64,000 nucleotides of DNA from Dawidia cretensis (GCF_018598175.1 NZ_JAHESE010000002.1:248001-312000), one strand, 5' to 3'. Shown: positions 9,301 to 18,451, numbered from the stretch's first letter. Notes: generated from the sequence alone by a model not told the origin. Made by a program: numbers and translations.

Positions 9301-9780
9301 ATGAGTAAGAATCACGAATCACACCCCTACCTGACATTCTCGTTGGGCGAAGAAAAGTTCGCCATCAGCGTCGAGTATGTACAGGAAGTCGTGGAGCTGG
9401 AGCAGGTCACCAAAGTTCCCAACGCCCCCGACTATATGCTGGGCATCATCAACCTGCGCGGTAGAGTATTACCGCTCCTCGACACACGCATGAAACTTGG
9501 CCTGAAGCGGACGGAGATTACTAAAAAGAGCCGCATCATGATACTCGACCTGACAACAGCAGACGACAAGAGCTTGCAGGTGGGGGCTCTGGTAGACATT
9601 GCGAAAGAAGTCATTGAGCTGGCGCCTGACGACATACAAGAGGCTCCCGACTTTGAAAACTACAAAACGCAGGCTCCGATCACGGGCATCGTCAACAACC
9701 GCGGTGACATTACCATGATCATGGACATCGACCGGATATTCTCGACGGCCGACATCGTTCAGCTCAACACACTAAATTAA
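9301..9780 (+). CDS. cheW: Chemotaxis coupling protein CheW
   Basis: The 159 residues form a single CheW domain. They open with YLTFSLGEEKFAISVEYVQEV and include the typical VPNAPDYMLGIINLRGRVLPLLD core and a C-terminal ITGIVNNRGDITMIMDI strand pair. Length is normal for the family. CheW links receptors to CheA in the membrane array. It sits 3 bp after cheA and 31 bp before the chemoreceptor gene, in the same orientation. Confidence 0.96.
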   Translation: MSKNHESHPYLTFSLGEEKFAISVEYVQEVVELEQVTKVPNAPDYMLGIINLRGRVLPLLDTRMKLGLKRTEITKKSRIMILDLTTADDKSLQVGALVDIAKEVIELAPDDIQEAPDFENYKTQAPITGIVNNRGDITMIMDIDRIFSTADIVQLNTLN

Positions 9781-9811
9781 AAAACTATAAAGGCTTTAAT
9801 CTTTACTCTCT

Positions 9812-11971
9812 ATGATGAATAATTTAACTATCCGCACAAAGCTCATAGCAGCGTTTACAATCCTGCTGGTTCTGATGGGCGTGATCTTTGCGATCTCGTA
9901 CTCGAGCATCAGTAGTATAAACGACAAGCTCAATGAGATCACTGACAAGACGGCTGTACAACTTCAATTGATTGGTGATATCGAAGTGAACCTGACAGAG
10001 ATCAGCCGCGACCAGAAAAAACTGATCCAGGCCGAAGATCTCGAAACCATGAACGCTATTAAACGTTCGATCGAAGGGTTTACAACCGAGGTTACGGGAA
10101 CACTCGCGGAGCTTGAGCGCATCAGTGATGAAGAGACGGTAGTAAAGATCAAAAATTTACGGGCTCGCATTACTGACTTCCTGAACGCTGGTTCCAACGT
10201 GATTCAGCTGGCGCTGGAAAACACAGAAATACAGGCAACCCTGTTATCCGACAACGAGGCATACGTAGAATATACGAAGATCAAATCGACACTGGAAGAA
10301 TTGATCGCGCGCTTGAATGCAGCCGGCGACAAAGGACAGCTGGACAAAGTGCACCAAATCCGGGCGTACCTGGTAGACCTAAAGAATTCGGAGAAGACCC
10401 TCATCGCCGCCGAGACCGAAGAAGCAAACAAGGCCGTCATCCAGAAAGCAGGGGAGATTGAGAACAAGATCGAGATCCTGGGGACGGCCATCGGCGGTAA
10501 TCTCACCGGAGAAAACAAAGCGCTGTTTGATAAATACCAGATGCAGTACAGCAATTTCTATAACCTGCACCTGCGTGTACGCGACATGGCGCAAAAGAAT
10601 TCGAATACACGTGCTGAGGCAATCTCCGAAGGCGAAGTAGAAAAGCTCGACGATGCTTCTGATGCGGTGTTAAGCGAGATCGAAGCCGACATAGAAGGTA
10701 AGCTCGCGCAAGACCGCATCGCGGTTGACGAACAATATGCCAGCGCCATCCGCATGATGCTCATCATCATTATTCTGGCTGTCGTTATCGGATCGCTCGT
10801 AGCCGTATGGTTGCTGCGCGACATCACATCATCACTGAATGTAGCAAAAGGTACTATTCGTCAGGTAGCGAAGGGTGACTTCAGTGCCGATGTCCGGATA
10901 GAGAAGCAAGACGAGATCGGCGACATGCTGCAGGAGCTTCAACTCATGGTGGAGAAACTGCGCAACAGTGTCGAAGTAGCCAAGCTGGTATCAAAAGGAG
11001 ACCTGACCATAGACTTCAGCACCATCCGCAACAAAGGGGGCGACCTGGACGATGCCCTGGAGACCATGGTGAACAACCTGCGCGAGATCGCCACAACGAT
11101 CTATAACGGCGCAGAAAACGTATCCGCCGCCAGCCAACAAGTTGCGTCAGCCTCTCAGCAGATGTCGCAAGGCGCACAAGAGCAGGCCAGCGCTTCGGAA
11201 GAAGTATCTTCTTCGATGGAGCAAATGGTGGCCAACATCCAACAAAACACCGACAACTCACGCGAAACAGAAAAGATTGCCAACAAAGCGGCGAAAGACA
11301 TACAGGTAAGCGGTGAATCCGTATCCGAAACGGTAGAAGCGATCACCAACATTGCAGAGAAGATTGCGATCATCGAAGAGATTGCCTCTAAGACTGACTT
11401 GCTTGCGCTGAACGCTGCAGTCGAAGCAGCCCGAGCCGGCGAGCATGGTAAAGGGTTTGCCGTAGTAGCAGCGGAAGTACGCAAGCTCGCCGAGCGAAGC
11501 CAGAAAGCCGCTTCTGAGATCACTGAAATCTCTTCGAAGACGGTACGTGCTGCACAGCAGTCGAAAGAGCTCTTGCTCAACACCCTGCCGGACATCAACA
11601 AGACGGCGCAGCTAGTACAAGAGATCGCAGCGGCCAGCATCGAGCAAAATACAGGCGCCGACCAGGTGAACGGTGCTATCCAGCAGCTGTCGCAGGTAAC
11701 GCAAGGCAACGCGTCGGCGGCCGAAGAGATGTCGTCCAATGCGGAAGAGCTCAGCGGTCAGGCCGAGGAGCTGAAAGCAGCGGTAAACTATTTCAAGCTC
11801 GACAATCGCGCGATAGCAAGAGCAAAGACTGCCAAGGCCGCTACCAGCCGTAAATCGGCGAAGCCGAGCTACAAGGAAGTGGCGGTATCATCGAATGGCA
11901 ACGGCCATGGAAAAGGATTCGACCTGAAGCTCGACGAAGGGCCGGCGGATCATGACTTTACAGATTTTTAA
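9812..11971 (+). CDS. Methyl-accepting chemotaxis protein, 4-helix-bundle sensor with tandem HAMP
   Basis: This 719-residue chemoreceptor has TM1 at about residues 10-32, a long helical extracytoplasmic region of the 4HB_MCP class (about 35-300), and TM2 at about 310-332. Two HAMP-like segments follow, one around AKGDFSADV and one around SKGDLTIDF, then the methyl-accepting signalling domain (about 410-680) with the hairpin tip [20 protein letters not shown]. Glutamine/glutamate-rich flanks ([16 protein letters not shown]) are candidate methylation and deamidation sites for CheR and CheD. The C-terminus ends in an acidic FTDF tail without an NWETF-like tether. ATG codons occur at 9812 and 9815; the first is used here. 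Confidence 0.95.
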   Translation: MMNNLTIRTKLIAAFTILLVLMGVIFAISYSSISSINDKLNEITDKTAVQLQLIGDIEVNLTEISRDQKKLIQAEDLETMNAIKRSIEGFTTEVTGTLAELERISDEETVVKIKNLRARITDFLNAGSNVIQLALENTEIQATLLSDNEAYVEYTKIKSTLEELIARLNAAGDKGQLDKVHQIRAYLVDLKNSEKTLIAAETEEANKAVIQKAGEIENKIEILGTAIGGNLTGENKALFDKYQMQYSNFYNLHLRVRDMAQKNSNTRAEAISEGEVEKLDDASDAVLSEIEADIEGKLAQDRIAVDEQYASAIRMMLIIIILAVVIGSLVAVWLLRDITSSLNVAKGTIRQVAKGDFSADVRIEKQDEIGDMLQELQLMVEKLRNSVEVAKLVSKGDLTIDFSTIRNKGGDLDDALETMVNNLREIATTIYNGAENVSAASQQVASASQQMSQGAQEQASASEEVSSSMEQMVANIQQNTDNSRETEKIANKAAKDIQVSGESVSETVEAITNIAEKIAIIEEIASKTDLLALNAAVEAARAGEHGKGFAVVAAEVRKLAERSQKAASEITEISSKTVRAAQQSKELLLNTLPDINKTAQLVQEIAAASIEQNTGADQVNGAIQQLSQVTQGNASAAEEMSSNAEELSGQAEELKAAVNYFKLDNRAIARAKTAKAATSRKSAKPSYKEVAVSSNGNGHGKGFDLKLDEGPADHDFTDF

Positions 11972-11985
11972 TATCTAACGTATAA

Positions 11986-12370
11986 GGGGGAAGTGCCACG
12001 CAAGCAGTGAAGTGGAGAGAAGGGAAAGGCTTGCGGGCACTTTATAAAAATAAGAGCATAAGATCTTGAGTGATTGGATATGAGGGGGAAGTGCCACGCA
12101 GGCAGTGACGTTGAATGAAGGGAAGGCTTGCGGGCACTTTAGTATAAAATTGAGTTTTAGGTTGATTGTGTAACGGGAATTAATGTGAAGCATGAGGGGG
12201 AAGTGTCGTGCAGGCAGTGAAGTTGAACGAAGGGAAGGCCTGCCGGCACTTTAGTTACACCGGCGACAAAACGAATAACGAATTATTTGAAAAGACATTA
12301 CGGAAGAGAAGGGGGAGAAGTGCCTGGCAGGAGGAGGAAGAGGGGGAGAAAAGACGCCTGCCGGCACTTT
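11986..12370 (+). repeat. Array of four hairpin repeats with conserved purine-rich loops
   Basis: Four imperfect copies of a 50-54-nt hairpin fill most of the 423-bp gap between the MCP gene and the TolC-like gene. Stems are: copy 1, 11991-12005 with 12029-12042; copy 2, 12089-12103 with 12126-12139; copy 3, 12201-12215 with 12238-12251; copy 4, 12318-12331 with 12357-12369. Each stem has 13-14 bp (AAGTGCC outer half) and one unpaired base in the left arm (A, A, T, T). Stem positions covary: C-G in copies 1-2 is G-C in copies 3-4, and A-U in copy 1 becomes G.U in copy 2 and G-C in copies 3-4. Loops of copies 1-3 share AGTGA...GAAGGGAA. A G-run precedes each left arm and TTT follows each right arm. 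Copies are spaced 98, 112 and 117 bp apart. Confidence 0.85.
12318..12369 (+). promoter_or_regulatory. Fourth hairpin repeat as candidate leader element of the TolC-like gene
   Basis: AAGTGCC and GGCAGG (12318-12331, with bulged T12325) pair with CCTGCCGGCACTT (12357-12369), ending 25 bp before the ATG at 12395. The loop 12332-12356 is almost all purine and includes AGGAGG-type Shine-Dalgarno-like sequence. If the gene is transcribed from further upstream, this structure lies in its 5' leader. A regulatory role is inferred. Confidence 0.4.
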
Positions 12371-12394
12371 CATTTAACCTTAAGACCTACGACT

Positions 12395-13618
12395 ATGAGA
12401 CCTTTATTATTGGCATTAGCCGGATTTCTATGGGTAGCTTTACCAGCAGTAACACAAGCCCAGCCCGGCGTTCGCATTACAGTAGCCGATTTCCTTCAAG
12501 CCATTGAACAACATCCTGATATCTCTGCGCATGCGGAAGGCATCGAGTCTATCAAAAGCGAGATCGACATTGCCCGCATTTTACCTGACCCAAGCTTGAC
12601 ATTTGGCAACGTGTCGGGCGACATCAGTGGCATGAACATGCCCCAGCAATTATACCTGGGCATAGACTATACCGTGGAGACCGGTCGGAAGCGCCAGCAT
12701 CGTGTTCAATTAGCGAGCGCCCAGGTGCGCCTGGCCGAGGCCGAGCACACAGTGTTTGTCAATGAATTTAAGCGCGATGCACTGCTGCTGTTCCAGCACT
12801 GCTGGATGCTGGAACAACAGATCCAGGAGGACCTCAAATACAAACAAGAGATACTTTCGCTGAACGTGCCCGACAGCACCGCGCGCCTGAAGCAACAGTT
12901 GCTGCTGCTGGAAAACCAACTGTTGTTAGACGTGGCACAAGACGACCTGAAAGAGTCGCTCGAGGAGCTGAACGACATGGTAAAGCATGTATACGGTGCG
13001 CAGCCCGTACTCCCAGCCATGTGGGTATGGTCCTTTGAGAAGTATACTTCTGCACAGGCCAGCCGCTACGACCGTGTCCAGGTGAGTAAAGCCTCGGCGG
13101 ACGTCGTACACCAGGAGATCTTATTAATGGCGGCGAACCGCGTACCGGACATCTCAGTCTCGTTGGGTAACAACTTCGTGGGCCGCGCAACGAATCCTGA
13201 AGCGCCATCACCCCGCTATAATGCTATTACAGCAACGGTGTCCGTACCCTTGAAGTTCTCAAACTGGCATGGCGCGGAACGCAAACGTGAAGAGCTAAAG
13301 AAAGCCTCGGCACGTCAGCAGGAACTGGAAGCCGTAGGCGTTGTAGAAGATCAATTAGACGAGACACAGGATGATATCGCCGACCTTTCCACTACCTTTA
13401 CCCAACTCAACAAGTTGATCGCTTTGCAGGAACGGTTCGTCTCGCAACTTCCGCCGACGCAGTCGCGGGAGAAATTAGAAGAGCTGACCCTGCTGCATGG
13501 CTACCGGCACCAGCGATGGGAGATCTTCGACAACATCTCAAAGCGCAAAGCCGATCTCTTCGTGTTGACTGGCGCGCTGCCGCGCGACCCTTCGGTCCTG
13601 GCGGGCTCACAAAACTAA
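12395..13618 (+). CDS. TolC-family outer-membrane efflux-like protein
   Basis: This 407-residue exported protein has an N-terminal signal peptide (MRPLLLALAGFLWVALPAVTQA, then QPG). Long amphipathic helices with the TolC-family pattern follow: LADFLQAIEQHPDI-like opening, ILPDPSLTFGNVSG, and the helical run AQVRLAEAEHTVF. The frame is open upstream to 12287, but that extension is translated hairpin repeat and has no signal-peptide character, so the ATG at 12395 is preferred. It resembles CusC/CzcC-type proteins, somewhat shorter than usual. No RND pump or membrane-fusion gene is adjacent; it is followed after 7 bp by cheR. Its link to chemotaxis is unknown. It may share a transcript with cheR-cheD. 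Confidence 0.8.
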   Translation: MRPLLLALAGFLWVALPAVTQAQPGVRITVADFLQAIEQHPDISAHAEGIESIKSEIDIARILPDPSLTFGNVSGDISGMNMPQQLYLGIDYTVETGRKRQHRVQLASAQVRLAEAEHTVFVNEFKRDALLLFQHCWMLEQQIQEDLKYKQEILSLNVPDSTARLKQQLLLLENQLLLDVAQDDLKESLEELNDMVKHVYGAQPVLPAMWVWSFEKYTSAQASRYDRVQVSKASADVVHQEILLMAANRVPDISVSLGNNFVGRATNPEAPSPRYNAITATVSVPLKFSNWHGAERKREELKKASARQQELEAVGVVEDQLDETQDDIADLSTTFTQLNKLIALQERFVSQLPPTQSREKLEELTLLHGYRHQRWEIFDNISKRKADLFVLTGALPRDPSVLAGSQN

Positions 13619-13625
13619 CTTTTGA

Positions 13626-14483
13626 ATGATGACCCAGGCCACGGATCAACCCCTTTTTGTCCGCATGGACGATGAGAGCTTTGCTCGCCTCAGCTCGTAC
13701 GTAACGCGCGAGTATGGCATCAAGCTCCCCGTCAATAAGCGGTCCATGCTGGAGAGCCGCCTGAACAAAAAAGTAAAAAGCCTGGGGTTGGATAACTATA
13801 AACAATTCCTGGATCACATCTTCAGCGAAGAAGAGAAGCAAGGCGATCTGCTGCACGTCATTGACCTGATTACAACAAACAAGACGGACTTCTTTCGCGA
13901 ACCCGAGCATTTCAAATTTCTGTCGGGCAGCTTTTTACCCGCGTGGACCGAACAAGCAAACCGGCAGGCCATGAACGTGTGGTCAGCGGGTTGTTCCAGC
14001 GGAGAAGAGCCCTATACCCTGGTGATGGTGCTCGAAGAATTTCGCAAGCGTAACCCCGCCTTCAACTATTCGCTGCTGGCAAGCGACGTGTCGATCCGCA
14101 TGATCCAGGCGGCCTTCAAGGGCGTGTATACGCTCGACAAGATTGCGGCGATCTCCAACGAGATGCGACGTGCGTACTTTTTGCGCAGCAAGGTGCAGCC
14201 CGATCTTGTGCGCGTAAAACCCGAATACCGGAAAAAGATCAATTACCGGCGTATCAACTTCATGGACGACGGCTTTGGACTGATCAAGCACGACTATGAC
14301 ATCATCTTCTGCCGTAACGTGTTGATCTATTTCGATAAGGCCACACAAGAGCGCGTCATCCGGAAGTTCGCTGAACATTTGCGTCCCGGCGGACTATTAT
14401 TTTTGGGCCACAGCGAGTCGATCATGGGCATGAACGTGCCTTTCCGTCAGCTTCGCCCTACGGTTTATCAGGCTATGGCATGA
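13626..14483 (+). CDS. cheR: Chemoreceptor methyltransferase CheR
   Basis: This 285-residue CheR has a helical N-terminal substrate domain (MLESRLNKKVKSLGL) and a SAM-binding domain with WSAGCSSGEEPYTL, the basic RRINFMDD segment and FCRNVLIYF. It transfers methyl groups from SAM to glutamates on chemoreceptors for adaptation. It overlaps cheD by four bases (ATGA, 14480-14483), indicating translational coupling. A cheB methylesterase, its usual counterpart, is not in the window. Confidence 0.96.
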   Translation: MMTQATDQPLFVRMDDESFARLSSYVTREYGIKLPVNKRSMLESRLNKKVKSLGLDNYKQFLDHIFSEEEKQGDLLHVIDLITTNKTDFFREPEHFKFLSGSFLPAWTEQANRQAMNVWSAGCSSGEEPYTLVMVLEEFRKRNPAFNYSLLASDVSIRMIQAAFKGVYTLDKIAAISNEMRRAYFLRSKVQPDLVRVKPEYRKKINYRRINFMDDGFGLIKHDYDIIFCRNVLIYFDKATQERVIRKFAEHLRPGGLLFLGHSESIMGMNVPFRQLRPTVYQAMA

Positions 14484-14986
14484 TACCCCACCGCCGCTAC
14501 ACCGTATTTGCCGGACAATTTCTGATCACCTCCGTGCCCGCACTGTTAACAACCGTACTCGGCTCGTGCATAGCGGTATGTTTGTGGGACAAAAAAAACC
14601 ACATCGGTGGCATTAATCATTACCTGCTGCCCGGCACACCCGACGACGACACCGGTGACCCTACACGCGGCATGGCCGCCACGCATATGCTGGTACGCTC
14701 CATGCTCAATCGACGGGTGAAACGAGAGAACCTCGAAGCGAAGGTCTTCGGAGGATGCAATTCGCTCTACAAAAACTCCGATGTCTTCCGCATCGGGATG
14801 CGTAATAGCGAGATCGCGTTGGAAGTATTAGACCACTATGACATTCCTGTCGCGGCGAAACATGTAGGGGGAGCGTATGGACGGAAGATTGTCTTCAACA
14901 CCGCCACGGGCAAAGTGCGTATGCGCCTCCTGACGGAAACGGCGGCCGAGGTCAACGAAAAGATTAAACTTGGATTTGGCTATTAG
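14480..14986 (+). CDS. cheD: Chemoreceptor glutamine deamidase CheD
   Basis: This 168-residue CheD carries the catalytic Cys30 in LGSCIAVCLWD, His47 in GGINHYLLPG, and the C-terminal KIVFNTATGKV segment that supplies the catalytic Thr. It deamidates receptor glutamines and could also remove methyl groups or work with a CheC phosphatase, though no cheC is seen. It starts within the stop codon of cheR and ends 6 bp from the convergent phosphate permease gene, with no obvious terminator between them. Confidence 0.95.
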   Translation: MIPHRRYTVFAGQFLITSVPALLTTVLGSCIAVCLWDKKNHIGGINHYLLPGTPDDDTGDPTRGMAATHMLVRSMLNRRVKRENLEAKVFGGCNSLYKNSDVFRIGMRNSEIALEVLDHYDIPVAAKHVGGAYGRKIVFNTATGKVRMRLLTETAAEVNEKIKLGFGY

Positions 14987-14992
14987 CTCCGG

Positions 14993-16405
14993 TTAAAAGA
15001 TCGCACGGAACAGCAGGAACAGTGATCCAGACAGGATCATCACGACGGGCAACGTCAGCAGCCACGCCATCAGAATGTTCCGTACGGTATCACCTTGCAG
15101 GTTTTTCACACCTTTGCTGGCGACCATGGCCCCCGCAATCCCCGAAGACAATACGTGTGTCGTACTGACCGGTAGCCCCAGGTTAGTCGAGAGACCAATG
15201 GTGCTGGCGGCCACAAGCTCAGCCGAAGCGCCCTGTGCGTATGTGAGATGTTCTTTACCAATCTTCTCACCAACGGTTTTTACAATACGTTTCCAGCCAA
15301 TCATAGTACCTAATCCCAGTGACAGCGAGATCATCAGGATGGCCCAGCGTGGCGAGTAATCCGTAATCTTACGAACGGCCTTCAGGTCATCTTTAATAAT
15401 CTGGCGGCTGGCAGCGCTTACGCTCAGCTCGTCTTTGTCTAACAGATACTTCAGGTGACGATCCAGCATAAGAATGTCTTTCCGTACGCTAAACCGTTCC
15501 TTTTTAGAAATCTCGTCTACCGAATGCACCTGGCTGATGGAGCTCAAAAGGTGTTGGTTTGTCGTGCGAGCTTCCGTAAAGACAGCTTGGTCCGGAGCCG
15601 AAAGGGGCGTGGGATCGAGAGTAGCGATGACTCGCTCGATACGGTGCAGCGGCGCGTTCAATTCGGTGGGCGATACACGAACATCCAGCGCGAAGTATAC
15701 CGGCACAATGCCGATCAGGATCAGCATAATCAGGCCCACACCCTTCTGACCATCATTTGAGCCGTGATAGTAGCTTACGCTGGTACACGTCAGGATCAGA
15801 ATGATTCGGATCCACAACGGTGGCGGAGCGTTCTTCTTGGGTTCTTTAAACAAACTATCACCGTACGAAGTCTTCTTGGTAAGCGTTCGCAGCAGGTACA
15901 TCAATATGATCGTGATCGAAAAGCCGAACAGGGGAGAGATGAGTAATGAAACGCCGATATCGGAAGCCTTATCCCAGTTGACGGCAGCGGATTGCGAATC
16001 GGGTAGCAACGAGAACGCAATGCCTACGCCCAAAATGGAGCCGATGAGTGTATGCGAGCTGGAACAGGGAATTCCTAAATACCAGGTCAACAGGTTCCAG
16101 AAGATGGCACTGATCAGTAGTGCCATGACCATGGAAATACTATGTGCAATGTTTTGGTCGATGAGCGATTCTACCGGCAGCAAGTTCACAATACCCATCG
16201 CGACACCGACACCTCCGAATAAAACACCGAGGAAATTCCAACTGCCTGACCAGATCACCGCAACCCAGGGCTTTAATGAGTTGGTGTAAATAACCGTCGC
16301 CACAGCGTTCGCTGTATCATGGAATCCGTTTACAAACTCAAAAGCGCAGGCGGCAACAAGGCAAAGGACCAGGAGGATAGAATAAGACAGGTCTAATTCA
16401 AACAT
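14993..16405 (-). CDS. PiT-family inorganic phosphate permease
   Basis: Read from the ATG at 16405 the protein has 470 residues with about ten membrane helices. The two PHO4-family repeats are visible: FEFVNGFHDTANAVATVIYT near the N-terminus and GASAELVAASTIGLSTNLGLPVSTTH near the C-terminus, with the first-half counterpart IPCSSSHTLIGSILG. A soluble, charged, helical insert (about residues 245-345) lies between the halves. It should import phosphate with H+ or Na+ across the inner membrane. An upstream ATG at 16447 would add 14 non-hydrophobic residues and is less likely. No phoU-like (DUF47) partner is adjacent. It converges with cheD. Confidence 0.93.
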   Translation of the reverse strand: MFELDLSYSILLVLCLVAACAFEFVNGFHDTANAVATVIYTNSLKPWVAVIWSGSWNFLGVLFGGVGVAMGIVNLLPVESLIDQNIAHSISMVMALLISAIFWNLLTWYLGIPCSSSHTLIGSILGVGIAFSLLPDSQSAAVNWDKASDIGVSLLISPLFGFSITIILMYLLRTLTKKTSYGDSLFKEPKKNAPPPLWIRIILILTCTSVSYYHGSNDGQKGVGLIMLILIGIVPVYFALDVRVSPTELNAPLHRIERVIATLDPTPLSAPDQAVFTEARTTNQHLLSSISQVHSVDEISKKERFSVRKDILMLDRHLKYLLDKDELSVSAASRQIIKDDLKAVRKITDYSPRWAILMISLSLGLGTMIGWKRIVKTVGEKIGKEHLTYAQGASAELVAASTIGLSTNLGLPVSTTHVLSSGIAGAMVASKGVKNLQGDTVRNILMAWLLTLPVVMILSGSLFLLFRAIF

Positions 16406-16636
16406 AGAGATTGAAATTCGGGCGCAATCTAAGGCGATTTCGAACACCCAATGTTACTACTATGTTAACTTTTTTAATCAATAATCTCTTTTATTTCTCT
16501 AAATACGCTGAAAAACAGGAAGTTATCGTCTATTAACAATAGCAAAAATTGAGTGTGAAAGGGACCTTTTTTGTACTCCTGTGGAAGGTCTGCGCGGGTT
16601 TTCCGGAGGCGCGGCAAAGTGCTATCTTGGCGCCGA

Positions 16637-17272
16637 ATGAAGGCTGTTATTGCAGGTGAGGAATTTAGTCTATTGCCACAAAAGGCCATGATCTGGCCGC
16701 GGTTGGAAACGTTGCTGCTGGCAGACCTGCACCTGGGCAAGGTCAACCACTTCCGCCGCTACGGCATTGCCGTGCCCAGCAAAGCCAATGACCACAACCT
16801 GGAGATCATTGTAGATCTGCTGCAAGCCACGCGCCCACGCCGGGTGATTTGCCTGGGCGATCTTTTTCACAGCCATTATAACACCGAGTGGGAGGTATTT
16901 GGCGAAGTGGTCAGCCACTTCCGGGCCATCTCCTTCGAGCTGGTGTTAGGCAACCACGACATCATGAGCGAGCGCCAATACGAGCGCAAAGGTATTCAGA
17001 TACACGAACAGCTGCAGATCGACCGTATGGTGCTTACCCATCATCCGCAAGAGCAGATCGAGGCGGACTGTTACAACCTGGCCGGCCACATACACCCTGG
17101 CGTATGTCTCCGTGGAAAAGGGCGACAGTCCCTGATGTTACCGTGTTTTTACTTCGGAAAAAATCAAGGGTTGCTCCCCGCATTTGGTATGTTTACCGGG
17201 TTGGCGCGGATCACGCCCCGAAAAGAAGGAAAAGTTTTTGCTATACTTGAAGATAAAGTGCTCGAGCTCTGA
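16637..17272 (+). CDS. pdeM: Ligase-associated DNA damage response endonuclease PdeM
   Basis: The 211-residue protein belongs to the calcineurin-like metallophosphoesterase superfamily. Metal-binding motifs run in order: LLADLHLGK, CLGDLFHS, LGNHD, LTHHP and AGHIHP. Length and the DLHLGK...HFRRYG opening match the PdeM (YkuE/MJ-type) family associated with DNA-repair ligase gene sets. The usual partners (Lhr-type helicase, ATP-dependent ligase, exonuclease) are not adjacent. The open frame extends to 16571, but the ATG at 16637 fits the family N-terminus; a TATCTTGG box at 16623-16630 is a plausible -7 element, giving a nearly leaderless transcript. The CapA-like gene follows after 15 bp. Confidence 0.88.
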   Translation: MKAVIAGEEFSLLPQKAMIWPRLETLLLADLHLGKVNHFRRYGIAVPSKANDHNLEIIVDLLQATRPRRVICLGDLFHSHYNTEWEVFGEVVSHFRAISFELVLGNHDIMSERQYERKGIQIHEQLQIDRMVLTHHPQEQIEADCYNLAGHIHPGVCLRGKGRQSLMLPCFYFGKNQGLLPAFGMFTGLARITPRKEGKVFAILEDKVLEL

Positions 17273-17287
17273 CCCTTTACAACAACT

Positions 17288-18448
17288 ATGATAAAAAAAT
17301 TACTGCTAGGTTGCCTCATGACATGCACGCTGCCTGTCTTCGCCCAGGACACCACCCGCCTGTCGCTATTATTTGTAGGCGATGTTATGGGACACGACTC
17401 CCAAATTGCCGCGGCCTACGACCCTGTAGGGAAGAAGTATGACTACAGCACCTGCTTTCAGTATGTCAAACCCTACATCGAGTCGGCAGACCTGGCGATT
17501 GGCAACCTCGAGGTCACGCTGGCAGGTCCGCCCTACAAGGGCTACCCGCAGTTTAGCTCGCCCGACGCATTGGCCAGGACGCTGCAAGACATCGGCTTTG
17601 ATGCACTGGTGACAGCCAACAACCATTGTGTTGATCGCGGCAAGAAAGGACTGGAACGCACGGTCATGATGCTCGACAGCTTACAAATTCCCCATACCGG
17701 CACCTTTGTCGATACCGTTAGCCGGATGAACGATCAGCCGATGATATTGGAACGAAAGGGATTTAAGCTGGCTGTATTGAATTATACCTACGGAACCAAC
17801 GGACTGCCAGTATATAAACCCAACATCGTAAACCGCCTCGACACCGCCACCATGCGAAAGGATCTCGTACATGCACGTGCGCAGAAGCCCGATGCCATCA
17901 TTGTCTTCACACACTGGGGCGAAGAGTATCAGAGCCTGCCTTCGGCGTTGCAAAAGCGACTCACGGAGTTTTGTTTTAAACATGGCGCCCAACTCGTCAT
18001 CGGCGCACACCCGCACGTGATACAGCCCATGGAATGGCGCAAAGCCGAAAACCGGTTTGTAGCCTACTCATTAGGAAACTTTATTTCCGGACAACGCAAG
18101 CGCTATACCGACGGTGGCGCCATGGCGTACATCGAGCTTGAAAAGATCGCCTACAAACCCGACAGTGCGATAACGACGATTGACAGTGCCGCGTATTACC
18201 TGGAGTGGGTACACCGCGATGCCGCCAAGGATTATTATATACTACCCGCGCCGGAAGTCGAGCTTGACTCGATCGACATGCCCAAAGACGTCACCTCCCG
18301 CGCTGCCTTCAAGACATTCGTAGACGATTCGCGCGCGCTGTATAAGAAACACAATAAAGAAGTACCTGAAATCCGGCAGCGCCCGCAAACGCCGGCCCGC
18401 AGACCGGAAGACGTCCCGATGCTGGACGACCAGAAGAAAGAACCGTAG
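17288..18448 (+). CDS. CapA-family (poly-gamma-glutamate capsule type) metallophosphoesterase
   Basis: This 386-residue protein has a signal peptide (MIKKLLLGCLMTCTLPVFAQ) and a PGA_cap/CapA domain: LLFVGDVMGHD near residue 30, AIGNLEVTLAG, ALVTANNHCVDRGKKGL, FTHWGEEY and IGAHPHVIQP. It is probably periplasmic or surface-exposed. Although CapA proteins are named for poly-gamma-glutamate synthesis, the capB/capC genes are absent here, so the substrate is unknown. The C-terminal 40 residues are proline- and charge-rich. It lies 15 bp after pdeM and converges on the beta-barrel gene with only a 3-bp gap. Confidence 0.88.
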   Translation: MIKKLLLGCLMTCTLPVFAQDTTRLSLLFVGDVMGHDSQIAAAYDPVGKKYDYSTCFQYVKPYIESADLAIGNLEVTLAGPPYKGYPQFSSPDALARTLQDIGFDALVTANNHCVDRGKKGLERTVMMLDSLQIPHTGTFVDTVSRMNDQPMILERKGFKLAVLNYTYGTNGLPVYKPNIVNRLDTATMRKDLVHARAQKPDAIIVFTHWGEEYQSLPSALQKRLTEFCFKHGAQLVIGAHPHVIQPMEWRKAENRFVAYSLGNFISGQRKRYTDGGAMAYIELEKIAYKPDSAITTIDSAAYYLEWVHRDAAKDYYILPAPEVELDSIDMPKDVTSRAAFKTFVDDSRALYKKHNKEVPEIRQRPQTPARRPEDVPMLDDQKKEP

Positions 18449-18451
18449 CGA

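Noticed and set aside
11986-12370. Hairpin array considered as a CRISPR array
   Set aside because: Repeats are hairpins 50-54 nt long with imperfect arms and spacers of 46-66 bp that differ in length; there is no uniform spacer size and no cas gene.
12208-12507. Upstream or alternative open frames around the TolC-like start
   Set aside because: They translate the hairpin repeat, giving Arg/Gly-rich peptides without signal-peptide character; the ATG at 12395 begins a clean signal peptide.
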